64,000 nt of DNA from Strongylocentrotus purpuratus (GCF_000002235.5 NW_022145615.1:14797712-14861711); one strand, 5' to 3'; numbered from the stretch's first letter, positions 33,401 through 48,400 are shown. Notes: generated by a model from the letters alone, not told the origin. Numbers and translations: made by a program.

Positions 33401-36400
33401 TATCTTTTCATATATTGGGAAGTTTGTTTCTCTATCTATATAGCACATAGTATATTCACTTCATTAAAGTAACATTAGATATAATCTATGTGATAAGGTT
33501 ATATTCATGTAAATATTCCTGTATCTTGACTGACAAACCCTATCATTTAGGCAACATGAGAGCACATTAATGCATTTTGTCTGAATACTGAAAACTAGTT
33601 TGCTAGCGGATATAAAGAAGGGATTGTTCTAGAGATCCTATAGTATATGTACATGTATCATTACTTGGTACCCTGGGTTGGTGAATACACTGACAAGAAG
33701 GGGGATGCTATATAGTTATTGTATGAATACCGCTTTATTAATTTGGATCTTTGTAATATTATGAGTGATTAGAATGATGGAATAATTACCAAAATGGATA
33801 ATAATATTTCTTCAAAGGCAGAGTATTATACAGTGTAATTACTCACATATTTAATTTCATTATACAATGTAATTATATAATTTGGAAATCATTTATTCAT
33901 TCATATCGTTGTGTGAAGTTGTGAACACTGCATACAGGTAACATGTATTTTACAGGATTTGTATTGACTCTAATAAAAAGATACTTGTTTTAAGTTATAT
34001 TTTATGTTATATCTTTTCTTTCTGTACTTTGATATATTAGTGTTTTCATTGATTGATATCCCAGAAGTAATGAGCTTTTAACTTTCCCTTATTCTAAAGA
34101 GGATCACTGTATTCTTCACCAGCTTGCCAACTGAATTGTCCCTGCACAGCCAGCCTGCAGATGTTAACAGGATATTGGAAGGTTGATAAGTTAGATAAAT
34201 ATATATGCATACCAATAGCTCAACAGGATCATCAAGTTCACCTCTATATGTAGACACAAATTAGTTCTCAATAGGGACTTTTAGATTTGCACGAAGACAA
34301 TGTGGATTGCTACGGTCGACGTCCTTTTTATGCACTGCCTTCAATGGACGTCACAGGTTTCAGTCCACGCAAATCTAAAAGTCCCTAATGCCAACATGCT
34401 GTTGAGCACGCCATTAAGCTCGCAGCCATTTTTTTCTCCACAAGATTGTCGACGAACTCGTTGACGAGCTTGTCGACGAACTCGTACGAACTCGTTGACG
34501 AACTCGTTGACGAACTCGTACGAACTCGTTGACGAGCTTGTCGACGAACTCGTACGAGCTCGTACGAACTCGCCAACGAGCACGCCAACGAGCTCGCCAA
34601 CGAGCTTATCGACCAGTGACGAGCTGCATATTTGGAGCACGCCAACGAGCTCGCCAACGAGCTCGCGTGCATGCTCGTAGCTAATTTGCATATTTGGAAC
34701 GAAACGAGCTCGCTGGCGAGTTCGTCTGCGAGTTCGTCGACGAACTCGTGGGCGAGCACGCTGACGAGCTCGCGTGTTAGCGTACTGAAATTTGTATAGG
34801 GGATCATCTGTTAAATGAATCCATCAGTTCGGCGAAACTCAATAATAATATTTCTCTAGTATATGAGCCCCATCTGGTCGGCAATGACCTTGTCATGTTA
34901 TCATCACGATGTCCATGAATGAATGGATGAATGTGGGCGTAGTTCAATATTATGTATGAAATCAATACCAGGAGAGGCTAGCCTTGTAGTGATCATCAAC
35001 TATTATAATAATCAAGAGGATGATTATTAATCATCCTCTTTAGCAAAGAAAAACTTCCTTACATTGTAAAACATTCTATAAAGCTTCAAAGGGGTTCTAT
35101 ATTTGAGCAATTGTTATATAAATTATATTTGTTCAAAGTATATCATGTTAATAAAAATCATTTAGTTCTACTTAATAATCCTATTGTAGGGGTGATGTAG
35201 TAGAGTTGTGTAAAAACTTAACTTAAACACTTTGGAGATACAGCACGTATGTACTTCAGCCAGGAATTTTTATCTACAATGCTTCTCTCCAGCCAGGTAG
35301 GATGCAAATGTTAATGTGGTTGGATTGGCATATGTAAAATACTCCTCAGGGAGCAGAGCATGTGCACTATCATGTGCAGATTAGTGATCTAATCCAATGA
35401 ACAAGGTAATAATAATTACAGCATAAAGCACTTAGGCTTAAGGTATTAAGCGTTATACAAATGTGACTGTTATTACTATCATTATTATCATCATTGTTTA
35501 AAGGATGGCTATGCATAAATGGTAAAAGTTTATTGCTTGTTAAAAGTCTGAATTACTAGATTAAAATATTTCTATTGAAAGAAATTCACCTTTTGAAATG
35601 ATAAATACAGTTATACAGTATACTATGACATAATGACAATGAGTCTAGATACACACTTGATCTAGCTAGAATGTCACATTTTGGAACAATAACTCTTCTA
35701 ACCTTGATAGAAATACACTGTACTTTCCTTTTGCTAATTCAGAAAATGTCAACCTTTCTCTTTGCACTTCCTAATTTGCAACATGTTTAAAAGATCCAAA
35801 CAGTGGTGCAACATGTCTACACCCCCTGCAATTTCTTAATATAGTAAGGCAGATTTTTGGAAGCTTAACCGTGATGACAGATCTGACATTTGGCCTGATG
35901 GGGAGGTCAACAGGGGCACATAATACTCTTTCCCCAAGCAAAACCTTCTACAATCAACCTCGCATAAGTCAAGCTTTGTAAATAAATGAAATTTTACCTC
36001 AACGTTGCCCCTTTGTATGTTATCATGGTGATCTATGTGCTCCTAAAGCAGTTTTCATACTTTTCATTCTATCAAAAGGGCATTCACTAGAGGTTTTACT
36101 GCCTCAAGTGAAGAATAAAAATGCTTATAATGTAAAATGCTGCTTACCGGCTTTGAGATGTGTCCTGTTAGACCTTGGGTTGAAGTGTGGTTTGAACCTG
36201 AAGGAATCTCCCTCTCCGCTATCTTCTGAGAAGGTTGGACTCCTGAGTGAAGGACTACGCAGACCTGGCTGAAGACTTACTAAGCGTTTCTTCTTCTTGT
36301 TGGAGTTATTATTCTCTGACATCAACAGTTGCAGTCCATCTCTCTGTGGTGTTGATTGCTTTACCCTAGAGAAGACAGCGCCGTCTAGTTCATCCGATGA

Positions 36401-39400
36401 TCCGATGGGTGAGAGCAGTCTACCGTCCGGTGATGTTGGCCCTAAATCACTACACTCAATGTCTGAGCTTGCCCCCATAGGCTCTCCATCACTACCAAAG
36501 TCAGCATTCGCCAATTCCACGGCAAGATTCTCTACATAATCCTCCTCTTCTTCGCTATCGGCATAGCTTGATCCCATCTCTGGCTTCTTACGGGCGACCA
36601 CAAGGTGTACAGTGCTCTTCTCGACCTGCCGTAAGACATCCATAGCCTTGGAGTGTGTGATACCGACCATGCAGTTACCGCTGACGTCTAAGAGTTGGTC
36701 TCCGGGTCGAACTCTGCCAATTCGCTGGGTAGCGGAGCTAGGGGCTACACCACTCACATAGATACAGCCCTCTGGTGTGTCCGAACCACCACAGATCTCA
36801 ATACCTAATGGCTCCCCAGGAATCCGGTCAATCTGTAGACACAAGAAAACAAATCACAACTATGTTCAAAGTAAATGAGATTAATGATAGTTAAGGTCTA
36901 AGTCCATCACTGACATTGAAAAGATATATGATAACATTGTGTCATAGATCACTCAGATTGATAACATGCAAATATATTCAAATTCAAATGTGAGATGATA
37001 ACATTTTGTAGTCATAAAAGATAACAGGGGAAGATATCAATCCAATGGTACCAAGTTGAATAACATGTTATTTTTGTTGTTGTAATTATGTGAACATTCT
37101 CAAACCAGATATATTGCCAGAAAACATCTGAGTACGGTAGGCACAAAGTTGGAAAATCAATGCTGGCTTTCAGTAAATGCTTTTTGTGAAGTGTGGAATC
37201 ATATCCAAGATTTACCTTCTCCTCATCTTCCATAGGGACACACATATGTCTCATGATGTCCTGCCTATAATGCATATCATAGACATCACTTAGAAATCGA
37301 AACAAGAGTGGATTAATGTGTGCATCCAACATCTTTCACAACTTTCTCGTCTGTAACACACAGAAAAAGCGACTCAAACAACCACGATATTTCCCTTGAT
37401 GAACCTGACCGAATTCACACTGTTCTCCTCTTGGTCGTATAACTGAACAATAAATGGTTCATGTTCAGGATACATCCAGTACAGGGTAACTTTGAGTTGG
37501 GAGAAAGTCTCTTAAAATAGAATCTGATCTCTAGAACAATGATGGGAAGTCCCTCCGCAGTACAAATATCACAATTCACACACCAAAACAGGAAAAGTGG
37601 GAGATTTATCTATCATAGCAGTTAAGTGGTTTTATTGTTTTTGTTCCAAGTGCACAGCGGAAAACAGAACTAGCACAGGCACGTGTGTCAACTTCAAGTC
37701 AACAGATATTGGGAAATTTCTGAACAGGATGAAAGTATATATGAAGATATTTGTCAACAGACTCAATACATGTATATCTCTACCGAGAAGTATGCAAGAC
37801 TTCCATGAAGCTCTATAGTATAATCTGATAATGGGACTTGCACTGTAATACAGAGAAAATGTATTCAATAAAACTTAGACACAATATGAACACAGGGTGA
37901 TCCATAGAACATGAGTAATCCATGACCATGTCATTTTAAAACAAATATCTCAGTCTATATATTTGCCAAGTATTGGTTTGCAGAAACATGGGCTCTATGT
38001 GTTAAACAATCATGTCTCAATACTGGCAAGAAGCCAAATCTTTCAAATTGCAAGGACATATACATGTCACATGTCTCTCCTATCAAATTGTCAGGGGAAT
38101 TCAAAACCTCAGAACATAAATAGGTGAAGTATACAGATTTAAGTAGGAAGTGCTGCATGAACATAATTGATTTCAACAAAAGTGCAAAAATAAGCCTTTG
38201 AATTAATATATAAGTAATATGACTTTATTTTCCCAAATGAATATCCAAATCTTAGACAAATACGAGAAAATAACAAGAAAACAGAACTTACACACCAGCA
38301 AGCAACCATTCCAACAGAATAGGCATGTATGTAATCCCCCCTTTTTTTGGTAGGGGGGGGGGGGGGGGGGGTGCTCTATCACAAGTGGTTGTGACAATGA
38401 AGTCTTTTCTCTTTTCTCTTTAGCTATTCATTAGCGTTCATTGACAGGAATTCAGCACACAAAGGGTCAGGAGCTTATGGCTTGACAATTCTTTTCTTGC
38501 ATTGACTGGCTGGAACATTGGTGGTTATAGAACATGATTACATCTGTTTGGAGCCAGAAGGTAAAACTCTTTGTTAGAGCATATGAGTGAATGACCTTCC
38601 AGCTCCAACAGACTATTCAAAGCTTTGAACTGAAGCACCAAATTCAGCGAAGCATTACAATACTGAGCCACCAAACAAGAATGGTGTCATTATACTGATC
38701 ATGCGACCACAATTCAATTCAAAGAATGTGGGACAACTAATATCATCCTCTGTATCTTTAATTACACCTATAGCAAATAAATATATTTTAGTCAAAATAG
38801 AATTTACCCCTTCCACCATGCTGTATACATTTTGTACGCTGATCTTTGATAATTGTATGATACCACAGGACCATTATGTCATTGGAGCTGGCAAATTCAC
38901 CAGATGGATTGTAAATCACAATTTCAAGTAGAAACCAAAAGGCTTGCTATAAATTACACCATCTCAGAGATCAATTTCCTTCTCTGCAACTAGAAGCCTT
39001 GAATGTGTTGATTTTCATAATTTCATTTTTCATTTAACCAAGTCTCTTCTATTTCACACCATCTGTTCTTCTTTTATCATTACTCTTGGATCACAACACT
39101 TTTTGCATTATTTTACAATTTTCAAATACTTAAATAATGATAATAAAATATGAAAACAATATACTATTGATTAAAAAAAAAGAAGATGACAGAAATAATT
39201 TAGAAGAAAAAACATTAAACTGAGATAATTATGGCTCCTTGCACCAAATAACAATTGTCAGTTATAATTTCTAGATTTTCTTCCATGAAACCAGGTTTAC
39301 CAAAAACCAATAATTACAGTTCCAGCTACCTTTAATAACACAACTATATAAACAAAACTCCTCAGTCAGTCATTCTGCTGGGAGTATAGCTTTTTCCATT

Positions 39401-42400
39401 TGGAAAAAATATATATTGGAGAACCAGACCCTACGTGATCAAGCTTGCATAATACATGTATGTGGATGGAATATAAATAACATCATTTAATCCCATGAAG
39501 CTCAAAAGGCCCGTCCTCACTATCTCGAGATTGCCAAATATCCAGCTATTTGAACTATCCCGATCGCAAACTATCCAGCTAATTTGCATCTTCATCAGAC
39601 CGAAGTAGCAATTAGAAGGATATTTGGTCAGGATTGTCATCCCAAGATATCTTGGGACAGTTTGCAAAATATCCAGCTAATTTGTCCCGTGCGTCTTCAC
39701 TAGACCGAAAATTCGCAATACATGCTAACGCTGAGCAAAATATCTCAAGCTAATTTCTCAAGTTCGAGTTTCAAGTTTCGAGGTCGAATCTCGAGATAGT
39801 GAAGATGCGATTTGTTACTTCGGGATTATTTCCCAAATCAGAAATAGCGGGCTATTTGGCAATCTCTAGATGATGAAGATGCGCCTACTGAGAAAAATAT
39901 GTACATTGTGGTTAACAGAAATCATGTGGCGCTAAACACACACTCTGATATTAAAATAGGAATGTAGCTGAACCCGAAGTACATATTGACCCTGTAGTTA
40001 TTCCTTAAACTTCCTCTGTGCTACCAAGTTTTTGACTGATTCAACTTTCAGAAGTTAGTTTCGGCCTACCTTTTATTCTAATGTTAAATTGGATAAGAAA
40101 GATCTTTCACTGGAATACATTATGGAGAAGGCACTTTAATTGTTCTGTTTCAGAGAGAGCCAGAAAAATGAAGCCATTCGTCTTATATTTATATATATCG
40201 CCACCGCAATAAAGGATTCAAATAATGATAGGATTTTTTTTTAAAACCATCCTAGAAATCTAATTACAAATAGAATCTTCTGCTGAAAGCAATAATGGTG
40301 ATAATAGTAGCACACAGATATAGAGCTTACACTGTTGTAATGGAAAATATACATGTAATTTCTCTCAGCAGTCCAATAATCGAAATAAAATAAAAAAATC
40401 AAATCAATGTATGTTTTATAGTTCGAAGATATGAGGAAAAAAATGAAAACAACTGGCTTTAAAAGATGTTGACCATGATTCAAATTAAATAATGATTATA
40501 TTGAAGATTTAAATTCCTGTTATAATGAACCAAACCAAAATCAACACAATGTGCAAGGTACAGTGCTTAAATCACTCTCACCAAGAATAAGTGCAAATTA
40601 TATTTGTGAACCCCATACCATTAAAAATATAACATGTTAAGATCTTGGTTATCAACTTAGTCTTCTAATGAACGTTAGGAGCACACTTGTAAAATGACTG
40701 CATACCAAGTGCAAAAGATGTGACCTCATTATTATAATTGAAAACAAATGAAAACAACTGTTGTCACTTACCAATTCTTACTTCTATTGCAAGAAGAAAA
40801 GAAAAAGGTCAGAGAAAAAAAACACCATTATTCTATCACTTTCAATATAACTGTTTTTGTATAATACCCTGAAGCTGGAATTAATCCATTTGTTTGTTTT
40901 TCTTGCCATACAACAAGAAAATCTTTGGGTATTTCTTGATGATGAAGAAAATAAATCTTGGTTTGAAATACCACACAAACATCATATCAATCTTGGCAAC
41001 AAGTTGAAAACAAAAGCAAAGACAAACAAAATGAATTAAATTGTAACCGGCTAAATAGATGGACCAATTATAAAGGTCTTTCATATCTCAATGATCTCAT
41101 ACTGTCTTGTAAAATCTCTGTTAAAGGCTTATGAAATGTTTGAAATCATTCATTACCAAGTACCAACATCATTCATTACCAAGTACCAACATCATTCATA
41201 TTCCTTGATAGGAGAGCAAACCTTTAATAGAACCAGTCTGTCTTTCTGCTTCAAAATCTTTATCTTTTTATCATTCTCTTTCTTTGTTTCTTACTTCCTT
41301 ATTCCCTTCTCTCTGTATTCTTCTCTCTCTCCCCCTCTGTCTCTCTCTCTACCCTCTCCATTCTGTCTTTCTACCACATTTACTTTCTCTGTCTGTTTGT
41401 CTGTCCGTCTCTTTCTCTCTCTCTCTTCCCCCTCTCTTCCCCTCAACCTCTCCCCCTCTCTCTCTCTTTTTCTCTTCCTCCTACACAGAACTATCTCCCT
41501 TTCTCCTCTCCAAGAAATTTAATTTGCCAATGCCAACAGCTGTGCAGCACCCAGTCCCTTTTGTCAATATTACCTAGCTACCGATGAAATCTAGCAATCA
41601 GGGATGGCATTTTACAGGAGAATCTATACCGTAGGCAAAATTTACTAGGTCCCATACAAAAAAAAAGCTTCCTGAAAAAGGGGAATGAACTCAGCTGGCA
41701 AATGTTGGGCAAACATACTTGGTATTTCGCAGCTTTTTCTGAGAGAATGCACAATTAACATTCCTGTAGGGCCTATAGTTGTAAGCATCAGCGGTACCCA
41801 AAAGTAGGCTTTGGGGGAAGTGGATTCGTCCATCTCACATTTATTTAACATGAACAAAAAATGAAATATTTTGTATTACTTCATTCCATGATGATCAATA
41901 CATTATGATTACAATGATATCTAAATTATCAATTCTGTCAGCATCTAAGGTTGTAAAGATCAAAATCTTTAATTCGAAACCCAAAACAACAATGACAGAA
42001 GATTGGTTTATATTAACATTAACAATCTGTAGAATCCCTGGCTATTACATTGTTAACACAGATATGCTTATTGCCCTTATTTCACATGTTCTTTCAAAAG
42101 AAAAATATAAATGTGTATGCCTGTGTGGTGAAAGAAAACTGGACAATTTTTTTTTTAATGAACTTTCCTAAAATGGCCTCTAGCTCATATAACTTAATAT
42201 GACAGAGAGAGGCAGGGCATTAGGTATCTGTATTTTTTAAACAGGTTTAAAAGAGAATTAGGTTCAAGTTCTGGGAAAGGTGAACATTAATTTGTAAACT
42301 TTTTCATTCTCTTTATATTAATTACCTTTCTGGCCTCTGATAAAGAAAGAGATTCTCCTTCCATGCATCCCTTGAAAACAGGATGTATAAATCTATTGCT

Positions 42401-45400
42401 CTTAAAAGCCCCTACTGTAACCAAGACTTTTTCATGCTATGAGAAATTGCAAATTTGAATGGTTTATTACAAATGCTAGCATCGTATTTCAGTAAAAGAT
42501 CAAAAGCCAGTGAGCACATGGGTCAGTAGCTAGCAGGGCCTCTCTCTATCGGATTATGATGGAATGTATATCAACTTGATTTAGAAAGAGAAAGAGAAAT
42601 CAGCTTATATGGTTCAACCAGTCAAACCTATTCTATTCCATATTCCATGAATACTGGATAAAAGCAATATACACCCCTTAAATTTGATCATGTAATGCAA
42701 ATTTGATACTAGGACAATACTTGTATATTTAGAAGTAATTTAAATATATAAACTACGTGTTAAGCTTTGTACATGGGTACCATGCCAAAGTATTAATCAT
42801 ACCATGTCAAGCCATGACGATTCTCAATTTAAAAAAAAAAATCTCATACATCTTTACACATTGTTTGTGTACAGTATACCATAGTGTAGAAGAGATATAG
42901 CCCAAGATAGAAGAGTTAGAAATCAAACCCAAACTAAATTCATAATCTTTACTTGTGTAAACAAATGATTATATCACAAGTAAAGCACCCCTAGTCAATA
43001 TAAACAAGTCTGAAAATAGTCTCAAAAAAGTTAAAAAACAGTACGGAAAACATCTCAGGAAACATTTCTTTTCACCCCCCCCCCCCCAGCTTTCCAACAG
43101 CATTTCAAAAATCCTTTTCAGAGTTCATTCTTTGTTTTCCATATTTCACTGCTCTCCACTCCTACAGTTTTCGGACTGTATCATTTTTCAATGCATCCCC
43201 AATTAAGTTTCTTCACTTTTAGCAAGAAAAACTTTGGAATATAGTGATAATGTGATACAGCATTCCTGGGATAAGTTGTAAAGTAAGCTTTGAGCAATTG
43301 AGATATATGCCTCCCACTCATCACATCATAAAACAGTTTAAATCATGCAGAAAAGAAGGAGTCCAAATCCTCCTAGAGGTCACCGTTTCCTGAACCGCAT
43401 CAATCACAGCTAGGACGGTTTCACTCCAAAGCTATACGCCCCTTCATTTCATCATCACCTGAAGAAAAATTATATATACCATATCCACTTGTTCCCTACA
43501 GAACAGATCTATTCACACATGACTAGTAATCCACAACATCTTTTGTTTTCTAGTTTAGGTACATGTGGGTCTAAATCTTTGTCAAATGTCACAGAGTACT
43601 TACATGTAAGTAGGCTTCTTATGCCACTAAAGTACACTAAAGCCAAGAAGCTTTCTTTGTAAGAAAATAATTGGGAGTGGGTAGATTTGCAATAATCTCA
43701 ATCTGTGAAACAATTGAATCAAATCAAATCACTAAACTTTTGAATTTGTGAAAGCATGGCCATGTCCTTAACAATTCATACAAAGATTCATATCCCCAAT
43801 GTTTTACAGTATCATTCTAGGATGTATGGATAACCACAGTTAATATATCTTACTCCAGTCCCTAGCATGACCTGTTTAAGGTGTATGATAATCCAGTATT
43901 ATAATACAATTGAGTTTATAACATTTTCAAAAGTGTCCTGTTTTATGCTTGTGCTAATAACATTATTACTAATAATACTTGATATTTTCATATAGGGCAA
44001 ATATCCCCCACGCAAGGAGCTCAAGATGCTAGTCCAATTTTATCCTGGTTCTGCTAGGCTACCAATTTTGCTATGCCGGGCAAGCCTTGGGTAAGCTTTC
44101 AGGTTGTCAAGAACAACCTTTGTTTAAAAAGTATGCATGGAATTTGAATAAGTTTTTTAACTGGTCTACTCTGCTAGCTTGGTGCTTATCTTTCAGTGTC
44201 ATGAACCTCCACCCTAATGTGAGCGTGGGTTTATTCTACACCCCCTTTTCCCAGACAAATTTGGAATTCCATGGAACTCAAATGGCATCCAATTCTAAAA
44301 TCCCAAGTCAACAATAGTCCCTTTATGGTTTCCATTTCCCTTTCATATACATGTATCAGTTTCAGGGAAATTATATTTTCTAATAAAAAACATAATCTTT
44401 TAAATTCATTGGTAGAAAATTGGATGAAAATCTGGTGTCTGAACAGACATATTTCATATGTCATGTAATATTTTGAATCATTGACATGTCTTTGCTTGAG
44501 GCAGTGCTTTGATTTCAATGATAGGTTCAAACTAAAAAAAACACAAAGACAGATCTCAATCATATAGGATTTAAAATTCAACCAGTATTTCATTTCAAAT
44601 AATAACAACATTCTCTTCCAGTGGGCCAAAATGCTTTTCGTGTAGGTCTTGATCTGTAACGAGAGTGACTAATATACGCAATTATTGTGCCTTTGTTATT
44701 TTCATTTTATGTACACAATACCACCAATATCATAATCACAGACCGATACCAAGGTTCTTATGGGTGAAGAAAATCAGGCTACAGCTTGCTAGTACAGAAC
44801 AAGAAAGAAGGTTTACAGATAAATCAGACCGATTGGATTTAACCTACAACCAACATCGACATGCTTGCATTTGCAGTTTTTAATATAATGAAATTACCTT
44901 TATATTAGATATCTCTACATAACACATCTGTATAAATGTCTTGTGGAGTTGCATTTCTTTCTCTCAGCATTTGATATATACATACATATACATGCATAAT
45001 TATCTGCCCACTAACTAACTTCCACGAGTATGTACACCTGTAGTGGTTCACCATAGAGATCACCTGTGGCTTTCACTGTATCACAACCATCTGCTCCGTC
45101 TCAAATCTGTTTCAATGACACCAAACACAATACCAATCTATTCATGCCTTACCGCGAATTGAAAGAGTATCAGTACATATAATACAGTATTCTGAATACT
45201 TACCCAGGCATGAATTCAGTACGAGCATAAACATGCAAGTCCAACGAGAAATAGAACTGACTGAACATGATATGATGCTAGTTCATACACATAGCAGATG
45301 TTGCATATAACATCTCACTGCATCTCTCTAGCTGCCAGACAATATCCAAACCACAGTGCTATTTCAGTCCCTAGCTACGAAGCAGACGGAGTAGACAATA

Positions 45401-48400
45401 CAGATATTCAGAACAGAATTCTCTCTCCCATTCTACATAATGACATGAGTCACAATGCATGAACTTAATCAATATTACATGTGCGTCTCCTTAGGAGTAT
45501 ACTCAATATAGGATTCTGAAAACGAGGAAATAATTAAATGTTTGACTGCAGAGCACAAGGAATATTCCGTATTCCAAATGATGCTTCGGCAGAAACATAC
45601 CTTTTGCGTATCCCTTTTGTCATTACGCCAAAAAGCAGCATCGATTCATCAGCTAGGCTAGCTAGCTAGCTGCCTTGGAAGTAGACATGCAGAACCAATG
45701 TACAGTCCATATGGAGATTGAATATGAGGCCACAATGTGTGAGAGAGGGGCAGTATATCTTACCATGGAAAGACATCTATAACCATCACAAAACAACAAC
45801 CACTGTCGTTCCCTCTCCAATTCACTACCAGCAGATATTACCAACGGCCGATACCTTTCCAATCTCATACCCGCTTGACATCATTTTACAAGAAAAATTG
45901 CTAGCTTGCTGACATGCTGAGAAAAGACAACAAAACTCAAGCATTCAATGTTTTTTTCCCTCTCTGACCCTCAGGTCCTTGGCAATGCAGAGAGTGTCTG
46001 CTCGTCTTACATCAAATGCTACTGGTATAAAATATCATCTCTATTACACTCCTTATAATATGATTATCACCTCACTGATGAAATAAACCTTTACAAAATT
46101 CATAAAGAACATACTAGTCATCACAGATTATGATGCAATGCTAATTAACTTATATATACTCTCAAATAAACGACATATAACCTTCTGTTACTCCTTCTTT
46201 TCCATCACAAACTAATTGTAGTGGAGCCTACAGAATACCAAAAGAACCTAGCTAGTAAATAAATAATGAAAATGTCATTGTGTGCATCCTGTATGATGTA
46301 ATGAAATAATAATTATTAATGAACTTCATCCAGTAGCTGAATGGAGCTTCCTATAGCCATTGGTGTGCACGTTCAGACTTAAAGACACACCCTTCCCATA
46401 TATTTCAGTGTTTTTCTTTATAACATCACTTTTAAAGACCCCTGAACAATTGTTACCATCCTTATTTTGATTACCCTTTGTACTAATCATTCATCTTTTG
46501 GACTATAAGCATTGAGAAAGCAATAAAAGAAATTATTGGATATGTATAGCCATACTGAAAGGATGGGGAGGGGGTAAGATTTGATTTGATTTGATTTGAT
46601 CATTTATTACCCAAATTCATTTCACATACATACAAGGAATACATATAAGGAGTAAACATAGACATATTTTGGTTAAAGGAACAAACATCAAGCTATACAT
46701 AGTTATTTGACATTTAATCTTTTAAAAACTTATTTACAATGTACAATTTGATGATCTCTAAAGCATTCAGATGCTTACCAATAATCGAGTATGCATTGTG
46801 CTTTCAGGAACTAAAGAATTTGATATAAGTAGATATCCTGTTTGAAGCTTTTTTGGGGTCAATAACTTGTAGTTTCCAAGGATGGACCACGTACATTCAA
46901 GAATGAGAACCAGTTTGTCACACATCACATGATTCGATCATGAACCCAACAAGTAAACAAAAATCCCATATCCTGCTACTCGTCTGATGCTAAACAAATT
47001 TGTCCAGTACAATCTCAAACTGGAGTTGTCAACACTGATGTGATGCAGAGAAGTCATAGAAAGAGAAATTACTATTTCCAGTGATCCAAAAAGAGTTTCA
47101 CAAACATATTTCAAACTCCTCGTTCCTGGTCATTTTCATCATAGCTTCTGCCTTTGAAATCACGATCCGTCCAAGATGAAGGATGAAACTGATGTGAAAC
47201 TTTATGTGAGTATATGATCTCTACTAACTGGGCCGCCCCTCCACATTCCAAGCATAAACATAGTTAGGTGTGGACTAATGCTATGAGTATGAATGGACTG
47301 GATGCCACATACCAATATGATTCACTAGTAAAACATCCTCCTCCCTCCCTACCTCACTCATAGATCTTTCTACAGTCCATTACAGTCCTTTAACCCTTTC
47401 CATACCAGTGTGGTTGTAAGTTCATCCTCCTGTACAGCAATACTTCTTAGCATACTCACATCCAATATGCTTCAGGATGAAGCCATCATCCTTCAGTGTC
47501 ATGATTTACTTCATCATGGTTCCCATAGCTGTCTTTTAACCCCTCACATACCGGTCTAATTGAGAATCGTCCTTACAACATCCCTTCTACTCTTCCTGGT
47601 ATTCAAAGCAGTCATTAACCCTTGAAATACCAGGAATGATCATACAAGAGCCCCTTGGAATGTCATCATTTCATTCCGACAGAGTTTCTCAGACAACATG
47701 GGACTGTTACCACTGTCTCACCATTGAATCCTGGCACTCTGGGATGTTTAATGTATCGGACTCGAGTGTATCATTCCTGAGACTGTGAGAGGTATTTCAA
47801 ATTAAAATATTAGGACTTGGTACCTTTATGCTTTAAAAACCATGAGGGATGAGACTGATGGTGAGGAAGACCTAGCTCCTGAGCAATTGTTGAGGACAGC
47901 CACTATTAATATTGCTCACTGTGAAAGTACCTCCAGGTGCTGAATTGATGTCATTCTCTCGATGAAACATTCTAGGCTTGCATCTGTTATCACACTTTAA
48001 ACATAGAGAAAAATATGACACGCAATGGGAACAGACCTCAACAAATTGCATCCAATGACCTGAGATCACCAATTACCTATGATCAAGTGCTCTTCTCCTA
48101 AGCTACTGGGCGGTGAAAAAGCTCTATACTGTGAGGACGATATATAGGAGATTAGAAATGTATATGAACAAAACAGGGGCTATGGAAAATATAACAACAG
48201 AACAATCCCAAACTAATTATTTGGAGTTTAAAGCTTATCTGCCGTAGTTTACAGGAGGGATTATACTGCCCTGCAAGGTCACTGGACAAGTGGTTATCTC
48301 ATCAACTCAGCTCTCAGTTAACATAAGAAAAAGAGGATCATGGGGGACCAATGGTCACCGATTAAGCATGGTTTGTTATATAGAGGGCGCAAGTAGCTAC

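Larger units (their letters stand above)
31087..34804. mobile_element. Candidate foldback-type element with satellite-like ends
   Basis: The perfect 17-bp inverted ends ATCCCCTATACAAATTT lie at 31087-31103 and 34788-34804. Each is followed inward by GAGCTCGT-rich repeats (31255-31735 and 34440-34790), in opposite orientations. No transposase frame and no clear target duplication. Sea urchin TU elements are known to have long inverted ends made of short tandem repeats, which this resembles. It could instead be two separate related ends. Confidence 0.55.
23639..36147 (-). other. PDZD2-like intron, 12.5 kb
   Basis: No supported exon. It holds a GC-rich hairpin at 24870-24909, G-rich GGGGCAC-type repeat fragments (28610-28720, 29160-29540), the 31087-34804 foldback-like structure, a 37-bp tandem duplication and a SINE/LINE-like tail at 35420-35500. 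The remainder is AT-rich with nothing recognised. Confidence 0.7.

Noticed and set aside
31087..34804. CRISPR-like array
   Set aside because: Repeats are contiguous without unique spacers and the context is an animal intron; minisatellite is the right description.
34341..34807. Long overlapping reading frames on both strands (up to 140 codons)
   Set aside because: They exist only because the GACGAACTCGT array lacks stops; products are Ser/Leu/Val repeats with no splice or start support.
41091..41577. 143-codon Ser/Leu/Phe-rich plus-strand frame
   Set aside because: Translation of a CT-rich tract; no conserved content.
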